Assembly: GCA_019429125.1 (NCBI GenBank)
Contig: JAHYJO010000008.1
Span: 1 to 54,514 of the forward strand
Direction: 5' to 3'
Length of the DNA: 54,514 bases
Source: Nanobdellati archaeon
GTDB taxonomy: Archaea > EX4484-52 > GLR71
In this document: one piece after another, positions 24,996-33,692 of the stretch
Numbering within the stretch: position 1 is the first letter of the stretch
How the letters are laid out: each line of letters opens with the position of its first letter
Translations under genes and position numbers: made by a program
The notes under the pieces: generated by a model
Told to the model about the DNA's origin: nothing
Database searches by the model: none
The model's input: only the letters and a program-made list of their open reading frames with translations

Positions 24996-25802
24996 TCATA
25001 TCTGTTTCCAAATCATCTCAAAGACAGATGTTGCAAACTCTTTACTAAAATGATTGCTAACCGTCCAAAAACCAGTCTGTTGGCTCTCATGGATATTTGA
25101 ATCATCAGTCAAGCCCAAAATAAGTTCACTTTCATCAGAAATAAGCATCTTGCCAATAAGAACATTACCTTTTAAATTATTAAGATCTTTTATTTCAACA
25201 ATTTTTTTCAATGATTCTATTTCTTTGATATTATTTTCTGAAAAGGGCGCAATAATTCGTACCTTTATCCCTCTGCTCTTTGCTTTTGAGATCACTGATG
25301 AATTGTTTTTCCATAATTTACAAACACCATCTTCAGTTGTAATTATTGACAGACTTGATTTTGAGTTCTTTATAATATTATTAAATTGCATCATTATTGA
25401 ATGACTTCCCTTAAACGAACCTGAAAGGTCAGAAGGATCAATAACAGACACACCATTAGTATAAAGTTTACTTAGCTCAGAAAGGGAGTCACTTTCAGAA
25501 AACTGCTCTACCCGCTTTAAATTTGAGGTAAATACATCCTCAATTATGTGCTTTGTTTTATCTATTGCAACAGACGGCTCAATAGCAACATACTTTATTG
25601 GTTTTGAATGCTGAACCACTGCAAAACCTTTCTCAGAAAGACTTTCTAAAACATCATAAGCTCTTGATCGTGGAACAGATGCAAGTTCTGCAAGTTCGCC
25701 AGCAGTACCTATACTTTTTGCAAGTAATGCAACATATATCTTTCTCTCATAAAGATTGAGTCCTATTGTCTTTAAAGCATCTGTTGTATTTTGACTTATC
25801 AT
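24996..25802 (-). CDS. TrmB-family transcriptional regulator
   Basis: 268 aa. N-terminal winged HTH: IGLNLYERKIYVALLAKSIG, AGELAELASVPRSRAYDVLE and GFAVVQHSKPIKYVAIEP, followed by a linker and a PLD-like effector domain (LSIITTEDGVCKLWKNN, IRIIAPFSENNIKE-type segment, LISDESELILGLTDDSNIHE). The size and layout match the plus-strand relative at 22487, so the two are probably paralogues with different ligands. I chose the ATG at 25802 because ggtgaa lies just upstream; the longer frame from 25877 runs into the promoter, whose TATA (tttataaag) is near 25850. Confidence 0.85.
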   Translation of the reverse strand: MISQNTTDALKTIGLNLYERKIYVALLAKSIGTAGELAELASVPRSRAYDVLESLSEKGFAVVQHSKPIKYVAIEPSVAIDKTKHIIEDVFTSNLKRVEQFSESDSLSELSKLYTNGVSVIDPSDLSGSFKGSHSIMMQFNNIIKNSKSSLSIITTEDGVCKLWKNNSSVISKAKSRGIKVRIIAPFSENNIKEIESLKKIVEIKDLNNLKGNVLIGKMLISDESELILGLTDDSNIHESQQTGFWTVSNHFSKEFATSVFEMIWKQI

Positions 25803-25968
25803 AATATTCACCGATAGTATTTTATGTAAAGAGTTATAACAGAAGTAATCTTTATAAATAGGTATGGCGGTTGTCACCTATAAGGAGTCAACAACATACA
25901 CTAAACCGCATATACAATATAATATAAATAAAATGTAAAAAAAATAAAAAAATAGAAACAAAAAATTC

Positions 25969-26709
25969 TTATTTTTTCTTTAAAGATGAATAAGCTTCAA
26001 ATATTTCTAAAGGCATAGCAAAAACAATAGTATTGCTCTGATCAGACGATATATCATTCAAAGTCTGAAGTGTTCTTAAATGAAGCGCACCTTTTGCAGA
26101 AGACAATGTTTTTGCAGCTTTGGCAAGGTTTACAGAAGCTATTGTTTCACCTTCAGCTTTTATTATTACAGCCCGCTTTTCCCTTTCAGCTTCAGCTTCC
26201 TTTGCCATCATCCTTTTCATCTCATTTGGAAGCAATATATCTTTAAGCTCAACGCTGTTTACCTTTATACCCCATGGGTCAGATGCCTTGTCAACAATCT
26301 CTTTTATTCTAGAAGACACAGCTTCCCTATTTGAAAGAAGCTTGTCAAGACTTGTTTCACCAACAATATCACGCATAGTAGTCTGCGCAACCTGGCTCAT
26401 TGCATAGCTGAAATTCTCAACTTCAATTATCGCGCACTTAGCATCAATTATCTTATAATAAAGGACAGCATTGACATTTACAGACACATTTTCTCGTGTC
26501 ATCGCATCTTGGCTTGGCACATCAACAGCTTTGACACGCATATCGACTTTTTGCATAGTGTCGATTACAGGTATTATATACCTCAATCCAGGTTTAACAA
26601 TACCCCCATACTTCCCAAGTCTGAAACGCACACCGCGCTCATATTCATTCATAACCCTAAGTCCAGTCAAAAGAAAGACCAGAACAGGGATCAATATAAA
26701 CCATTCCAT
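25969..26709 (-). CDS. SPFH-domain protein (slipin/stomatin family)
   Basis: About 246 aa. One N-terminal membrane anchor (WFILIPVLVFLLTGLRVMNE) precedes the SPFH domain: EYERGVRFRLGKYGGIVKPG, RVKAVDVPSQDAMTRENVSV, VAQTTMRDIVGETSLDKLLS and the NSVELKDILLP strand. The C-terminal coiled coil is AEAEREKRAVIIKAEGETIA, with a short hydrophobic end. Slipins organise membrane microdomains and usually pair with NfeD/STOPP proteases, but none is adjacent here. The ATG at 26709 is preceded by gggtgatgtt. The protein acts at the cytoplasmic membrane. Confidence 0.93.
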   Translation of the reverse strand: MEWFILIPVLVFLLTGLRVMNEYERGVRFRLGKYGGIVKPGLRYIIPVIDTMQKVDMRVKAVDVPSQDAMTRENVSVNVNAVLYYKIIDAKCAIIEVENFSYAMSQVAQTTMRDIVGETSLDKLLSNREAVSSRIKEIVDKASDPWGIKVNSVELKDILLPNEMKRMMAKEAEAEREKRAVIIKAEGETIASVNLAKAAKTLSSAKGALHLRTLQTLNDISSDQSNTIVFAMPLEIFEAYSSLKKK

Positions 26710-26830
26710 AACATCACCCATATTTCTTATTAATTTTAATTAATCTTATTTTCAGATTATCCAGATTAATTTGATATATATTTTAATTTATAAATATTTA
26801 TACTTATAGATTTTTTAAAAAAACAAGGTA

Positions 26831-26873
26831 ATCCAGTTAAGCTCTATTTCTCAATCCTTAACAGGATACTATT
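26831..26873 (-). repeat. palindromic dispersed repeat, copy C
   Basis: Reverse-oriented match to 257-299: atccagttaag ... cttaacaggat, followed by actatt (the complement of the aatagt that precedes copy A). One arm carries a change (cttaacaggat for cttaactggat). It lies between the SPFH promoter and the MITE at 26927. Confidence 0.75.
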
Positions 26874-26926
26874 ATTAACATTGATTACACTTTCAGAAAA
26901 TATCGAATAATTCATCAAAAACAACA

Positions 26927-27095
26927 GGCACTATCCAAAAAGTGAGTGATTTTGAATATTTTTTAAATATTGTTTGTTTATAAACTCCTGCAGAGATCCA
27001 TTTAATATACACATTTCACGTCGAATTACAAAAGAAATAAAAGTATTTAATTTAACTACATTCTGTTTGAAATCACTCGAAAAATGAACAGTGCC
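26927..27095 (+). mobile_element. MITE copy 1 (169 bp, no ORF)
   Basis: A non-coding element with imperfect terminal inverted repeats: left ggcactatccaaaaagtgag, right (reverse-complemented) ggcactgttcatttttcgag, both followed by tgattt. It is nearly identical to 37275-37442. Its ends also match the right end of the 487-bp element at 47827-48313, so the MITEs probably derive from an IS of that type. No clear target duplication is left around this copy. Confidence 0.85.
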
Positions 27096-27129
27096 TAGAA
27101 AACTATATAAACTCAGATATACAAAGTAA

Positions 27130-27240
27130 CTAAGTCCTAATTAACTTAACTATAGTTCTTTACTATAAAACCCCATTAGGACAAATACCCTGGATTAGGT
27201 GGTGGGATGCGAAAGCTTCCACCCAACCACATTTCTTATA
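27130..27240 (+). ncRNA. candidate structured RNA with two hairpins, each followed by ACA
   Basis: A relatively GC-rich island within AT-rich, gene-free DNA. Hairpin 1: gtcctaat (27134-27141) pairs with attaggac (27175-27182). An inner perfect 6-bp stem (tatagt/actata) is separated from the outer one by 9-nt and 7-nt internal-loop strands. If the outer stem is counted as cctaat/attagg, the next bases are ACA (27181-27183). Hairpin 2 (27198-27228) has a GAAA tetraloop and is also followed by ACA (27229-27231). A TATA-like ctatataaac lies at 27103-27112 and T-rich sequence follows. The layout suggests an H/ACA guide RNA, although no kink-turn is visible; minus-strand transcription is also possible. 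Confidence 0.45.
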
Positions 27241-27300
27241 AATTTTTAATTAATTATTAGCCCTATTAATCATAAAGACATTTCAAAACAAGATTTTATT

Positions 27301-27663
27301 TTATCTAACCTTACCTTTTTCAGTTACATTTAAAAGAACATCTTTTAGACCCTCTTCAAAACTAGTAAGTATAGGAGACAAAAACTCCAGCACTCGCATC
27401 TCTAAATCATCATCAACCCTTTCAAAGAAAGTACGATTTTCACATAATGTCATATCCACAAATTTACCTTCAACATATTCTTCTTCAGGAAGCCTATACA
27501 TAACTGCTACAGTCTGACCACCAACAACTTGTGCCCTCATAACTCCCTGATGCATTTTCCCAGTCCGAATTGATTCAATAGGTTTAGTATCAACAAATTC
27601 TTGAAGAATACACGACCCATCTCTACAAATGGATATACATCTCGTCCATTCTGATTTACCCAT
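27301..27663 (-). CDS. hypothetical protein (120 aa)
   Basis: Unrecognised. Starts MGKSEWTRCISICRDGSCIL and has a mixed alpha/beta pattern (MRAQVVGGQTVAVMYRLPEE) with a helical C-terminus (ILTSFEEGLKDVLLNVTEKG). Its ATG lies 2 nt before the position where a readthrough of the upstream broken gene would stop, so these minus-strand frames were probably one operon. It may still be intact. Confidence 0.55.
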   Translation of the reverse strand: MGKSEWTRCISICRDGSCILQEFVDTKPIESIRTGKMHQGVMRAQVVGGQTVAVMYRLPEEEYVEGKFVDMTLCENRTFFERVDDDLEMRVLEFLSPILTSFEEGLKDVLLNVTEKGKVR

Positions 27664-27665
27664 GG

Positions 27666-28109
27666 CTATTTAAACGCACAATTAACTAAATCCTTTTTTG
27701 AAAAATTAAAACCTGATTCATTTGCAAGTTTAATTGTGTCTCGTACAGATTCAAGTTGTGGATAAATACTTATTTCAGATTCTATAATTATATCCAAACC
27801 CTCTTAATCCAAAAAAGCGACATCAGTCCCATAATGAGTACACATAGATTTTTTAACTGCAATAACACCAACATCATTTTTGGGTAAAACATCCACAAAT
27901 TGATTAATGTCCTTATAAGAACTTAAACCCATTCCGACATATATCTCATTTAAAAAAATATCATCTAAATCTATATCAGTAAATAAATTTTTCATCAAAA
28001 GTCGAGGTGTCCATTTTGGAACAGTAACTCCTAATGATGCCGAAATTGTTCGAGAATTAATAATTTCATAAGAATCATTATTACCCCTATTATTTTTAGA
28101 TTTTAACAT
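27666..28109 (-). pseudogene. hypothetical gene interrupted by an in-frame TAA
   Basis: The open frame 28109-27804 encodes 101 aa ending THYGTDVAFLD, then TAA. The same frame continues without further stops for 45 codons (EGLDIIIESEISIYPQLESV, RDTIKLANESGFNFSKKDLV) to TAG at 27666. The continuation looks coding, so I infer a premature stop in a gene of about 147 codons. A sequencing error or a stop-codon readthrough event are alternatives. Its ATG overlaps the 3' end of the preceding ORF by 14 nt. No family is recognised. Confidence 0.55.
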
Positions 28110-28782
28110 ATTTGGATGAAAATAAGTATTCTCCTCCCCAATTCACAAAAAGTCCAATTCTATCAGTAGGGATTATCTTCAAATCATATATCATCCTCTC
28201 AAAATTAAACTCCTGAAAATATAAATTACCTTCACTAAATACCAAAGCCGTACCAATATGAAAATCATCAGCCATCCCATTTTGTCTTGCTGATTTTTTC
28301 AAATATGTTACTTCATTCATCACTTCAGTAGAATTACCAGTCTTTTCAAATTCTTCAATCTTTTTTTGCAGATTTTTACCACATTCAACTCGTTCAGAAA
28401 TCCAATAGAGATACGAAAAAACATCAGGTAGAGCATGATAAAAATATTCTAAAGACCTAGGCAATATATGATTGTTAGGTAATTTGAAATCAATAGAATA
28501 TATTATTTTGTCACCATTTTGACGCATATTCTTCAAAATATCCATATACTTATAAATTCGCACAAATCTAGGAGAGTAATTTGCACGCTCACTAAAACTT
28601 ACCCCATCAGTAAGACCATAGATCTCAAGAATCTTAAACTTGCCTTCTTTTGTTTCAACAAGATCAATCCCATAATAATTTTTAAAAACTATATATTTAT
28701 CATTAAAAGGTGAAGATTTATAAATTTTAAAGTCTGAAACAACAATATGGTAACCATAAATATATTTAAAGACAATTTTGAT
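28096..28782 (-). pseudogene. 5'-truncated hypothetical gene
   Basis: From GTG at 28563 a 155-aa protein can be read (YKYMDILKNMRQNGDKIIYS ... FVNWGGEYLFSSKYVKI). The same frame is open for another 72 codons upstream, to a TGA near 28783, and reads like real protein (NYYGIDLVETKEGKFKILEI, YGLTDGVSFSERANYSPRF), yet offers no ATG, GTG or TTG. It also runs into the start of the divergent plus-strand gene. I infer that the 5' end was lost in a rearrangement. The end motif VNW-G resembles VNWRGNVYI in the 28747 protein, so the two may be remote relatives. Confidence 0.5.
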
Positions 28783-29346
28783 TCAATATGCAAAGACCAA
28801 ATATGGAAAGCTTTAACAGATGAAGCAGACCTCGCAAAACAGAACCAAGATAAAAAAGAAAACACACACAAAAAAGAACCAAATAGATATCGCGATGAAC
28901 ATCTTATTCGAAAAAATGTTGATACATACATATATATTACATACATATTAAAAAATATCGAAACAAAAGAACAAATTAAAGAAATAGCATCTAATCTAAA
29001 TTATGCAACAGACAAAACATTAGCAGAATTTAAAGAAACAGAATTCTATGATGAATTTAGTAAAATATATGGACTAAATACTGCAATAAATACCATATAC
29101 GCAAACACAAAAGTAATAAGCGAATATTATGACACATTCACAAATGATTTAGGACTCTCATTCTTTGAAGGTTGGAAAGACAACCCCGATTCACTCTACA
29201 GAAAATATCTAGCAGAAACTTCAGAAACAAACCTCATATTCATAATAGATGCAAAAAATGGAGAAATAACGATATCTAACTCAACAGAAAACACATATGT
29301 AAACTGGCGAGGAAATGTATATATTGATAAAAAACCAGAACTTTAA
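28747..29346 (+). CDS. hypothetical protein (199 aa)
   Basis: Not recognised. Polar, largely helical protein: INIFKDNFDSICKDQIWKAL at the start, a charged stretch (KKENTHKKEPNRYRDEH), and an end LIFIIDAKNGEITISNSTEN followed by TYVNWRGNVYI, which looks like terminal beta strands. It overlaps the coding-like upstream part of the minus-strand broken gene, so its start region may be recent. No signal peptide. It lies in the decaying stretch upstream of the proteasome operon. Confidence 0.5.
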   Translation: MVTINIFKDNFDSICKDQIWKALTDEADLAKQNQDKKENTHKKEPNRYRDEHLIRKNVDTYIYITYILKNIETKEQIKEIASNLNYATDKTLAEFKETEFYDEFSKIYGLNTAINTIYANTKVISEYYDTFTNDLGLSFFEGWKDNPDSLYRKYLAETSETNLIFIIDAKNGEITISNSTENTYVNWRGNVYIDKKPEL

Positions 29347-29450
29347 AATCCAAAAATATAAACCAATCACAATAGTAAAATATATAAAGACTTATTCTGA
29401 ATTATATGACGTATAAGAAAAAAAATGATAATATTTTTCTTTAAAAAGAC

Positions 29451-29472
29451 AATATAAAATATATATATATTG
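29451..29472 (+). promoter_or_regulatory. TATA-rich promoter of the exosome/proteasome superoperon
   Basis: A run of aatataaaat followed by alternating AT bases lies about 55-75 nt before psmA. A ribosome site (atcggtgat) precedes the psmA ATG. The tight spacing downstream suggests this promoter serves psmA through at least Rrp42. Confidence 0.45.
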
Positions 29473-29524
29473 CACACAGAACATATTAATCAAGTAGTAA
29501 AATTGTATAATCATCGGTGATATA

Positions 29525-30220
29525 ATGGATATGATGCCAGAACACATGGGTTACGACAGGACTATTGTTGTATTTTCTCCTGACGGAAGACTTTTTCAGG
29601 TAGAATACGCAAGAGAAGCAGTAAACAAAGGTGCAACAGCATTTGGTTTAATATTTAAGGATGGAATTATTCTTTGTGCACAAAAAAAGATTTCAAAACT
29701 TGTCAAATTCGCAGACAAAATATTCCAGATTGATGACCACATAGGTCTTGTAGCGACAGGAATAGTTGCCGATGCAAGAGTTATGGTTGACGCATCAAGA
29801 GTAAAAGCGCAACAACACAGAATGGTCTATGATACGAGCATCTCAACTGCAAGCGTTGCAAAATACCTTGCAGACAGACAGCAGCTTTATACACAACACG
29901 CAGGCGTAAGGCCTTATGGCGTTTCAATGCTGATAGGTGGAATAAATGATGAATCTGCACTTTACGAAACAGATCCAAGTGGAATATTGATGGAATGCCT
30001 TGCTAAAGCAGTAGGACAGAAAGCCGATAAGATAAACAAATTCTTCGAAGAAAAATACGAAGAAAACATGGATGAAAAACAAGCAGTCCAATTTGCAATT
30101 GAAGCTCTTAAAAAACAAGGAAAAATTGAGCTTGAAGGCATAAACCTTGTCGTCATAAAAAAAGGAAAATACATAAAATATGACAAGGATCTATTGAAAA
30201 AACAAGGTATAAAATTATGA
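29525..30220 (+). CDS. psmA: proteasome alpha subunit
   Basis: Alpha subunit of the 20S core, which forms the outer heptameric rings and gate. 231 aa. Seen: GYDRTIVVFSPDGRLFQVEY, the gating and N-terminal helix region, then AREAVNKGATAFG, ISKLVKFADKIFQIDDHIGL and RQQLYTQHAGVRPYGVSMLI. No N-terminal catalytic Thr, as expected for alpha. Its stop overlaps the SBDS start by 4 nt (ATGA), showing translational coupling. It heads the exosome superoperon known in euryarchaea. Confidence 0.97.
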   Translation: MDMMPEHMGYDRTIVVFSPDGRLFQVEYAREAVNKGATAFGLIFKDGIILCAQKKISKLVKFADKIFQIDDHIGLVATGIVADARVMVDASRVKAQQHRMVYDTSISTASVAKYLADRQQLYTQHAGVRPYGVSMLIGGINDESALYETDPSGILMECLAKAVGQKADKINKFFEEKYEENMDEKQAVQFAIEALKKQGKIELEGINLVVIKKGKYIKYDKDLLKKQGIKL

Positions 30221-30948
30221 GTGTAGATCACATCATCGCAAAGATATCATTTCATGGTAAAGATTTCGAAATAATTGTAGATTCTAAAAAGATAGATGCT
30301 TACAAAAACGGAAAAATAACAGACATAAATGATATTCTTATTGTTGATGACATCTTCAGAAACTTGAGAAAAGTGAAAAGCCTAGACAAAGGCGTTCTTT
30401 TCAAAAACAACAACACAATCTTACGTATAGAAGATTCCGAACTCAACACAGTTTTCAAAACAACAGACCATCAAATTATTGCAAAAAAGATAATTGACGA
30501 TGGCGAGATACAATACACGACAGAACAAAGAAAAGAATTCCTTGAACGCAAACAAAGAGCAGTGATAAACCTTATAGTTAGCCAGAGTATAGATCCAAGG
30601 ACAAATACACCACACACATCAGCACGTATTGAATCTGCGATGAAACAGGCAAAAATATCAGTAGATATGCATAAATCTGCTGAATCCCAAGTACAAGACA
30701 TAATAAAAAATATAACATCAATACTTCCTATAAAACTGGAATTTAAAGAAATTGAAATAAACGCGCCCATAAAATATGCAGGACTACTAAAAAAGATAAT
30801 GCAAGATTTCGGACAAATACAAAAAGAGAACTGGGTAGGTCCAAATTACATTGCCATAATTTCAATGGGTGGAGGACTTGTTGATGCGTTTTTAGGTAAA
30901 GTAAACGGCTTGACTCATGGAGATACAATGTGCAAAATATTAAGTTAA
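30217..30948 (+). CDS. SBDS family ribosome-maturation protein
   Basis: Archaeal orthologue of Sdo1/SBDS, involved in late large-subunit maturation. 243 aa with three domains: the N-terminal FYSH domain (KNGKITDINDILIVDDIFRN, RKVKSLDKGVLFKNN), the helical middle (FLERKQRAVINLIVSQSIDP, RTNTPHTSARIESAMKQA), and a C-terminal ferredoxin-like domain ending GGLVDAFLGKVNGLTHGD. Overlaps psmA by 4 nt. Rrp4 starts 59 nt downstream, with its own ribosome site (gaggtgaa). Confidence 0.96.
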   Translation: MSVDHIIAKISFHGKDFEIIVDSKKIDAYKNGKITDINDILIVDDIFRNLRKVKSLDKGVLFKNNNTILRIEDSELNTVFKTTDHQIIAKKIIDDGEIQYTTEQRKEFLERKQRAVINLIVSQSIDPRTNTPHTSARIESAMKQAKISVDMHKSAESQVQDIIKNITSILPIKLEFKEIEINAPIKYAGLLKKIMQDFGQIQKENWVGPNYIAIISMGGGLVDAFLGKVNGLTHGDTMCKILS

Positions 30949-31007
30949 GTACAAAAAATCAAATAATAATTACAAAAACAATCAGATTATAATTAGAGGT
31001 GAAATAA

Positions 31008-31808
31008 ATGACTTCAATAAAAATCATTCCGAAAAAAGAAGATACAACAATAAAAAATACTAACGAAAAAAAAGAGAATAAGACTGAAAACAAAGACATA
31101 GAACAGTCAAACAAGATAGTATTACCTGGAGATATACTTGTAGAAAGCATTGATTTTCTTACAGGATATGGAACATATAGAGACGGAAAAACTATATATT
31201 CAAAAATTCTAGGAATTCTAAGAAAAAAAGAACATGTCATAAGCATAATACCTCTTTCAGGCCCATACAGTCCAAAACCAAACGACTTCATAATAGGAGA
31301 AGTAGCATATGTAGGTTACTCAAACTGGAAAGTTAATTTTGGTCACCCTAACGATGCAACATTACCTATGTCAGGAGTACCTGAATTTATTGAAAATGGT
31401 GCAGACCTCTCAAAATATTACAAACGAGGAGACCTACTTTTCGCACCCATTGATTCAGTGACTAAAAATATGATAATACAGATTACGATGAAAGATAAAA
31501 GAGCACGGAAACTTTTTGGTGGAAAAATAATAAGCATATCATCCTCAAAAGTACCAAGAGTCATAGGAAAAGATGGCACTATGATAGCTCAGATAAAAAA
31601 CAAAACTGGATGTGTAATAAATGTCAGTCAAAATGGTAGAATCTGGATTAAGGGCGATAACGAACCACTTGCTACAAAAACTATAAAGATGGTTGAAAAA
31701 CTTTCACACAAAAAAGGATTGACAGAAATCATATCTAAATATCTTGATGAAGAGCTTAAGCAAATGGGAATAAAAACTCAAAAATCTGAAGATACGGAGA
31801 AACAATAA
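31008..31808 (+). CDS. rrp4: exosome RNA-binding subunit Rrp4
   Basis: RNA-binding cap of the archaeal exosome. 266 aa: a charged N-terminal extension (KKEDTTIKNTNEKKENKTEN) longer than usual, then the N-terminal domain (IVLPGDILVESIDFLTGYGT), an S1 domain (GEVAYVGYSNWKVNFGHPND) and a KH domain (KVPRVIGKDGTMIAQIKNKT with the GKDG loop). The polar N-terminal 35 residues are probably disordered. Rrp41 follows closely. Confidence 0.95.
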   Translation: MTSIKIIPKKEDTTIKNTNEKKENKTENKDIEQSNKIVLPGDILVESIDFLTGYGTYRDGKTIYSKILGILRKKEHVISIIPLSGPYSPKPNDFIIGEVAYVGYSNWKVNFGHPNDATLPMSGVPEFIENGADLSKYYKRGDLLFAPIDSVTKNMIIQITMKDKRARKLFGGKIISISSSKVPRVIGKDGTMIAQIKNKTGCVINVSQNGRIWIKGDNEPLATKTIKMVEKLSHKKGLTEIISKYLDEELKQMGIKTQKSEDTEKQ

Positions 31809-31819
31809 AGGTGATAATT

Positions 31820-32542
31820 ATGGCTTCAAATATACCAGAAAAATACAAGACATTGATTAAAAACAACAAAAGAATAGACGGAAGAACGCTTGATGAATTA
31901 CGACCTGTAAAAATAAAAGTTGGAGTAATACCTTCTGCAGACGGATCCGCATACATAGAGATTGGAAACACAAAAGTTCTTGCCGCAGTCCATGGACCAA
32001 AAGAAATGTTCCCAAGACACATGATTAACGAAGACAGAGCAGTCTTAAATGTAAGATACGCCATGCTTCCGTTCTCAACATCAGAAAGAGTACGTCCAGG
32101 TCCAAGCAGAAGAAGTAATGAAATTTCAAAAGTTACAAGACATGCCCTTGAATCAGTGATATTCTTAGAAGAATATCCAGGAATGGGAATTGACTTGACA
32201 CTTGATATCATACAGGCAGATGCAGGAACAAGAGCAACCGCAATAACAGCAGCCTCAGTAGCACTTGCACACGCAGGAATTCCTATGAAAGGTCTTGTAG
32301 CTGCAACAGCTATCGGTAAGATAAACGACAGACTCGCAGTTGACTTAAATGGTCCTGAAGACAATTTTGGCCAGACAGACATGCCTATCGCAATGATATC
32401 TACAAACAAAAACATAACATTATTACAGATGGATGGAGACTTCTCAAAAGAAGAATTCAAAACAGCTTTATCAATGGCAAAAAAAGCGATAGAACCATTA
32501 TTTGAAGCACAGAGAGCTGCGCTTCAAAAATACTACAAATAG
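31820..32542 (+). CDS. rrp41: exosome catalytic subunit Rrp41
   Basis: RNase PH-type catalytic subunit that makes the hexameric ring with Rrp42 and performs phosphorolytic 3'-5' RNA degradation and tailing. 240 aa. Seen: NNKRIDGRTLDELRPVKIKV, GSAYIEIGNTKVLAAVHGP, the RPGPSRRSNEIS phosphate/RNA-binding region, and the catalytic aspartates in MGIDLTLDIIQADAGTRATA. The C-terminus runs to AQRAALQKYYK. I start at the ATG at 31820, after aaaggtgat, rather than at the GTG at 31811. Confidence 0.96.
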   Translation: MASNIPEKYKTLIKNNKRIDGRTLDELRPVKIKVGVIPSADGSAYIEIGNTKVLAAVHGPKEMFPRHMINEDRAVLNVRYAMLPFSTSERVRPGPSRRSNEISKVTRHALESVIFLEEYPGMGIDLTLDIIQADAGTRATAITAASVALAHAGIPMKGLVAATAIGKINDRLAVDLNGPEDNFGQTDMPIAMISTNKNITLLQMDGDFSKEEFKTALSMAKKAIEPLFEAQRAALQKYYK

Positions 32543-32559
32543 AATAGGAGATGATTTAT

Positions 32560-33360
32560 ATGACACTATTATATCAGAACATGCAATATATCAGAAATAA
32601 CATCGCAAAGAATAGAGAAGACGGAAGAACCAGCGAACAATTCAGAGATATAACAATTGAAACAGGTATTATCGGACGAGCTGAAGGTTCAGCACGTGTA
32701 AAAATTGGTGATACAGAAATTATAGCAGGAGTAAAGATGGAAATTGGTACCCCATTCCCAGACAGTCCTGGTGAAGGCATCATAATGGTCAATTCAGAAT
32801 TTTCAGCACTTGCAAGTCCTGATTTTGAAAATGGGCCACCAAGAGAAGATTCAATTGAATTATCACGTGTTGTTGACAGAGGTATAAGAGAATCCAAAAC
32901 AGTTGACGTAGAGAAACTATGCATAGAAAAAGGCTCAAAAGTATGGATGGTCTTTGTAGACATAACAATTGTAAACCATGACGGAAATCTTATAGACGCA
33001 GCAGGCATTGGAGCAATCACTGCACTTTTGACTGCACAGATTCCAACAATAAACGAAGATGGAACATTAAACAGAGAAGAATTTGTAGGAAGTCTACCTA
33101 TTAAAGAGATACCTGTCCCAATCACATCAGGTCTTATAAACAATACGATAATAACCGATATGACTAAAGATGAAACTGAATGTTCAGATGCAATATTTAC
33201 TGTTACAACAATCGAAAATGAAAACTACTGTGCAATGCAGAAAGCAGGACCTTCTGAAATGACAGAAAAACAGATGCTAGACATAGCAAACATAGCACAG
33301 AAAGAAAGCAAAAAAATAAGATCTGCAATAAAAGCTACAGTAAAGAAACACAAAATATAA
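32560..33360 (+). CDS. rrp42: exosome non-catalytic subunit Rrp42
   Basis: RNase PH-fold partner of Rrp41, 266 aa. Seen: NREDGRTSEQFRDITIETGI, GSARVKIGDTEIIAGVKMEI, LASPDFENGPPREDSIELSR and VDITIVNHDGNLIDAAGIGA. The catalytic Asp pair of Rrp41 is not conserved here (VNHDGNLID), as expected. The ATG at 32560 is chosen because ggagatga lies 8 nt upstream, while the ATG at 32551 would overlap that ribosome site. Confidence 0.95.
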   Translation: MTLLYQNMQYIRNNIAKNREDGRTSEQFRDITIETGIIGRAEGSARVKIGDTEIIAGVKMEIGTPFPDSPGEGIIMVNSEFSALASPDFENGPPREDSIELSRVVDRGIRESKTVDVEKLCIEKGSKVWMVFVDITIVNHDGNLIDAAGIGAITALLTAQIPTINEDGTLNREEFVGSLPIKEIPVPITSGLINNTIITDMTKDETECSDAIFTVTTIENENYCAMQKAGPSEMTEKQMLDIANIAQKESKKIRSAIKATVKKHKI

Positions 33361-33410
33361 TAAACATTTAAAAAGCTTTGTTTTAAACAATAGAGAGAAG
33401 ATGATAGCAT

Positions 33411-33674
33411 ATGGCAACAAAAAAAGTCAAATCTGCAGGCCGATTCGGCATAAGATACGGTAAGAAGATTAGAGATAAGACTGCAGCAGTTGAATCAAAA
33501 TCAAGAGCAGTTCACAAATGTCCGTATTGCTTGAAAAAAGGATTAAAAAGACAAGCAGCAGGCATATGGGAATGCAGAATTTGCAACAAAAAAATTGCAG
33601 GCGGTGCATACAGTCCAAGAACTTCAGCAATGAAAATTATTGAGAATGCATTAGCAAAAATATCAAAACAATAA
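33411..33674 (+). CDS. rpl37ae: large ribosomal subunit protein eL43 (L37Ae)
   Basis: 87 aa, four-cysteine zinc protein of the large subunit: KSAGRFGIRYGKKIRDKTAA, then HKCPYCLKKGLKRQAAGIWE with the first CxxC and ECRICNKKIAGGAYSPRTSA with the second. It follows Rrp42 by 50 nt and precedes rpoP by 18 nt, the conserved order. Confidence 0.97.
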   Translation: MATKKVKSAGRFGIRYGKKIRDKTAAVESKSRAVHKCPYCLKKGLKRQAAGIWECRICNKKIAGGAYSPRTSAMKIIENALAKISKQ

Positions 33675-33692
33675 ATCATAAGGTGAAATTAT

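Noticed and set aside
27190-27235. tRNA-like structure
   Set aside because: There is no T-loop consensus (GTTCRANYC), no anticodon arm of the right size and no CCA-type acceptor stem.
27804-27806. Recoding (pyrrolysine or selenocysteine) at the in-frame stop
   Set aside because: The codon is TAA, which is not used for either residue in known archaea; mutation or sequencing error is simpler.
28689-28946. 85-aa minus-strand ORF with hydrophobic residues
   Set aside because: It overlaps both the 28747 gene and the open frame of the broken minus-strand gene, and shows no start signals. The other frame (28096-28782) reads more like protein.
31756-32460. 234-aa minus-strand ORF across rrp41
   Set aside because: Antisense to a catalytic exosome subunit with intact motifs; no independent evidence.
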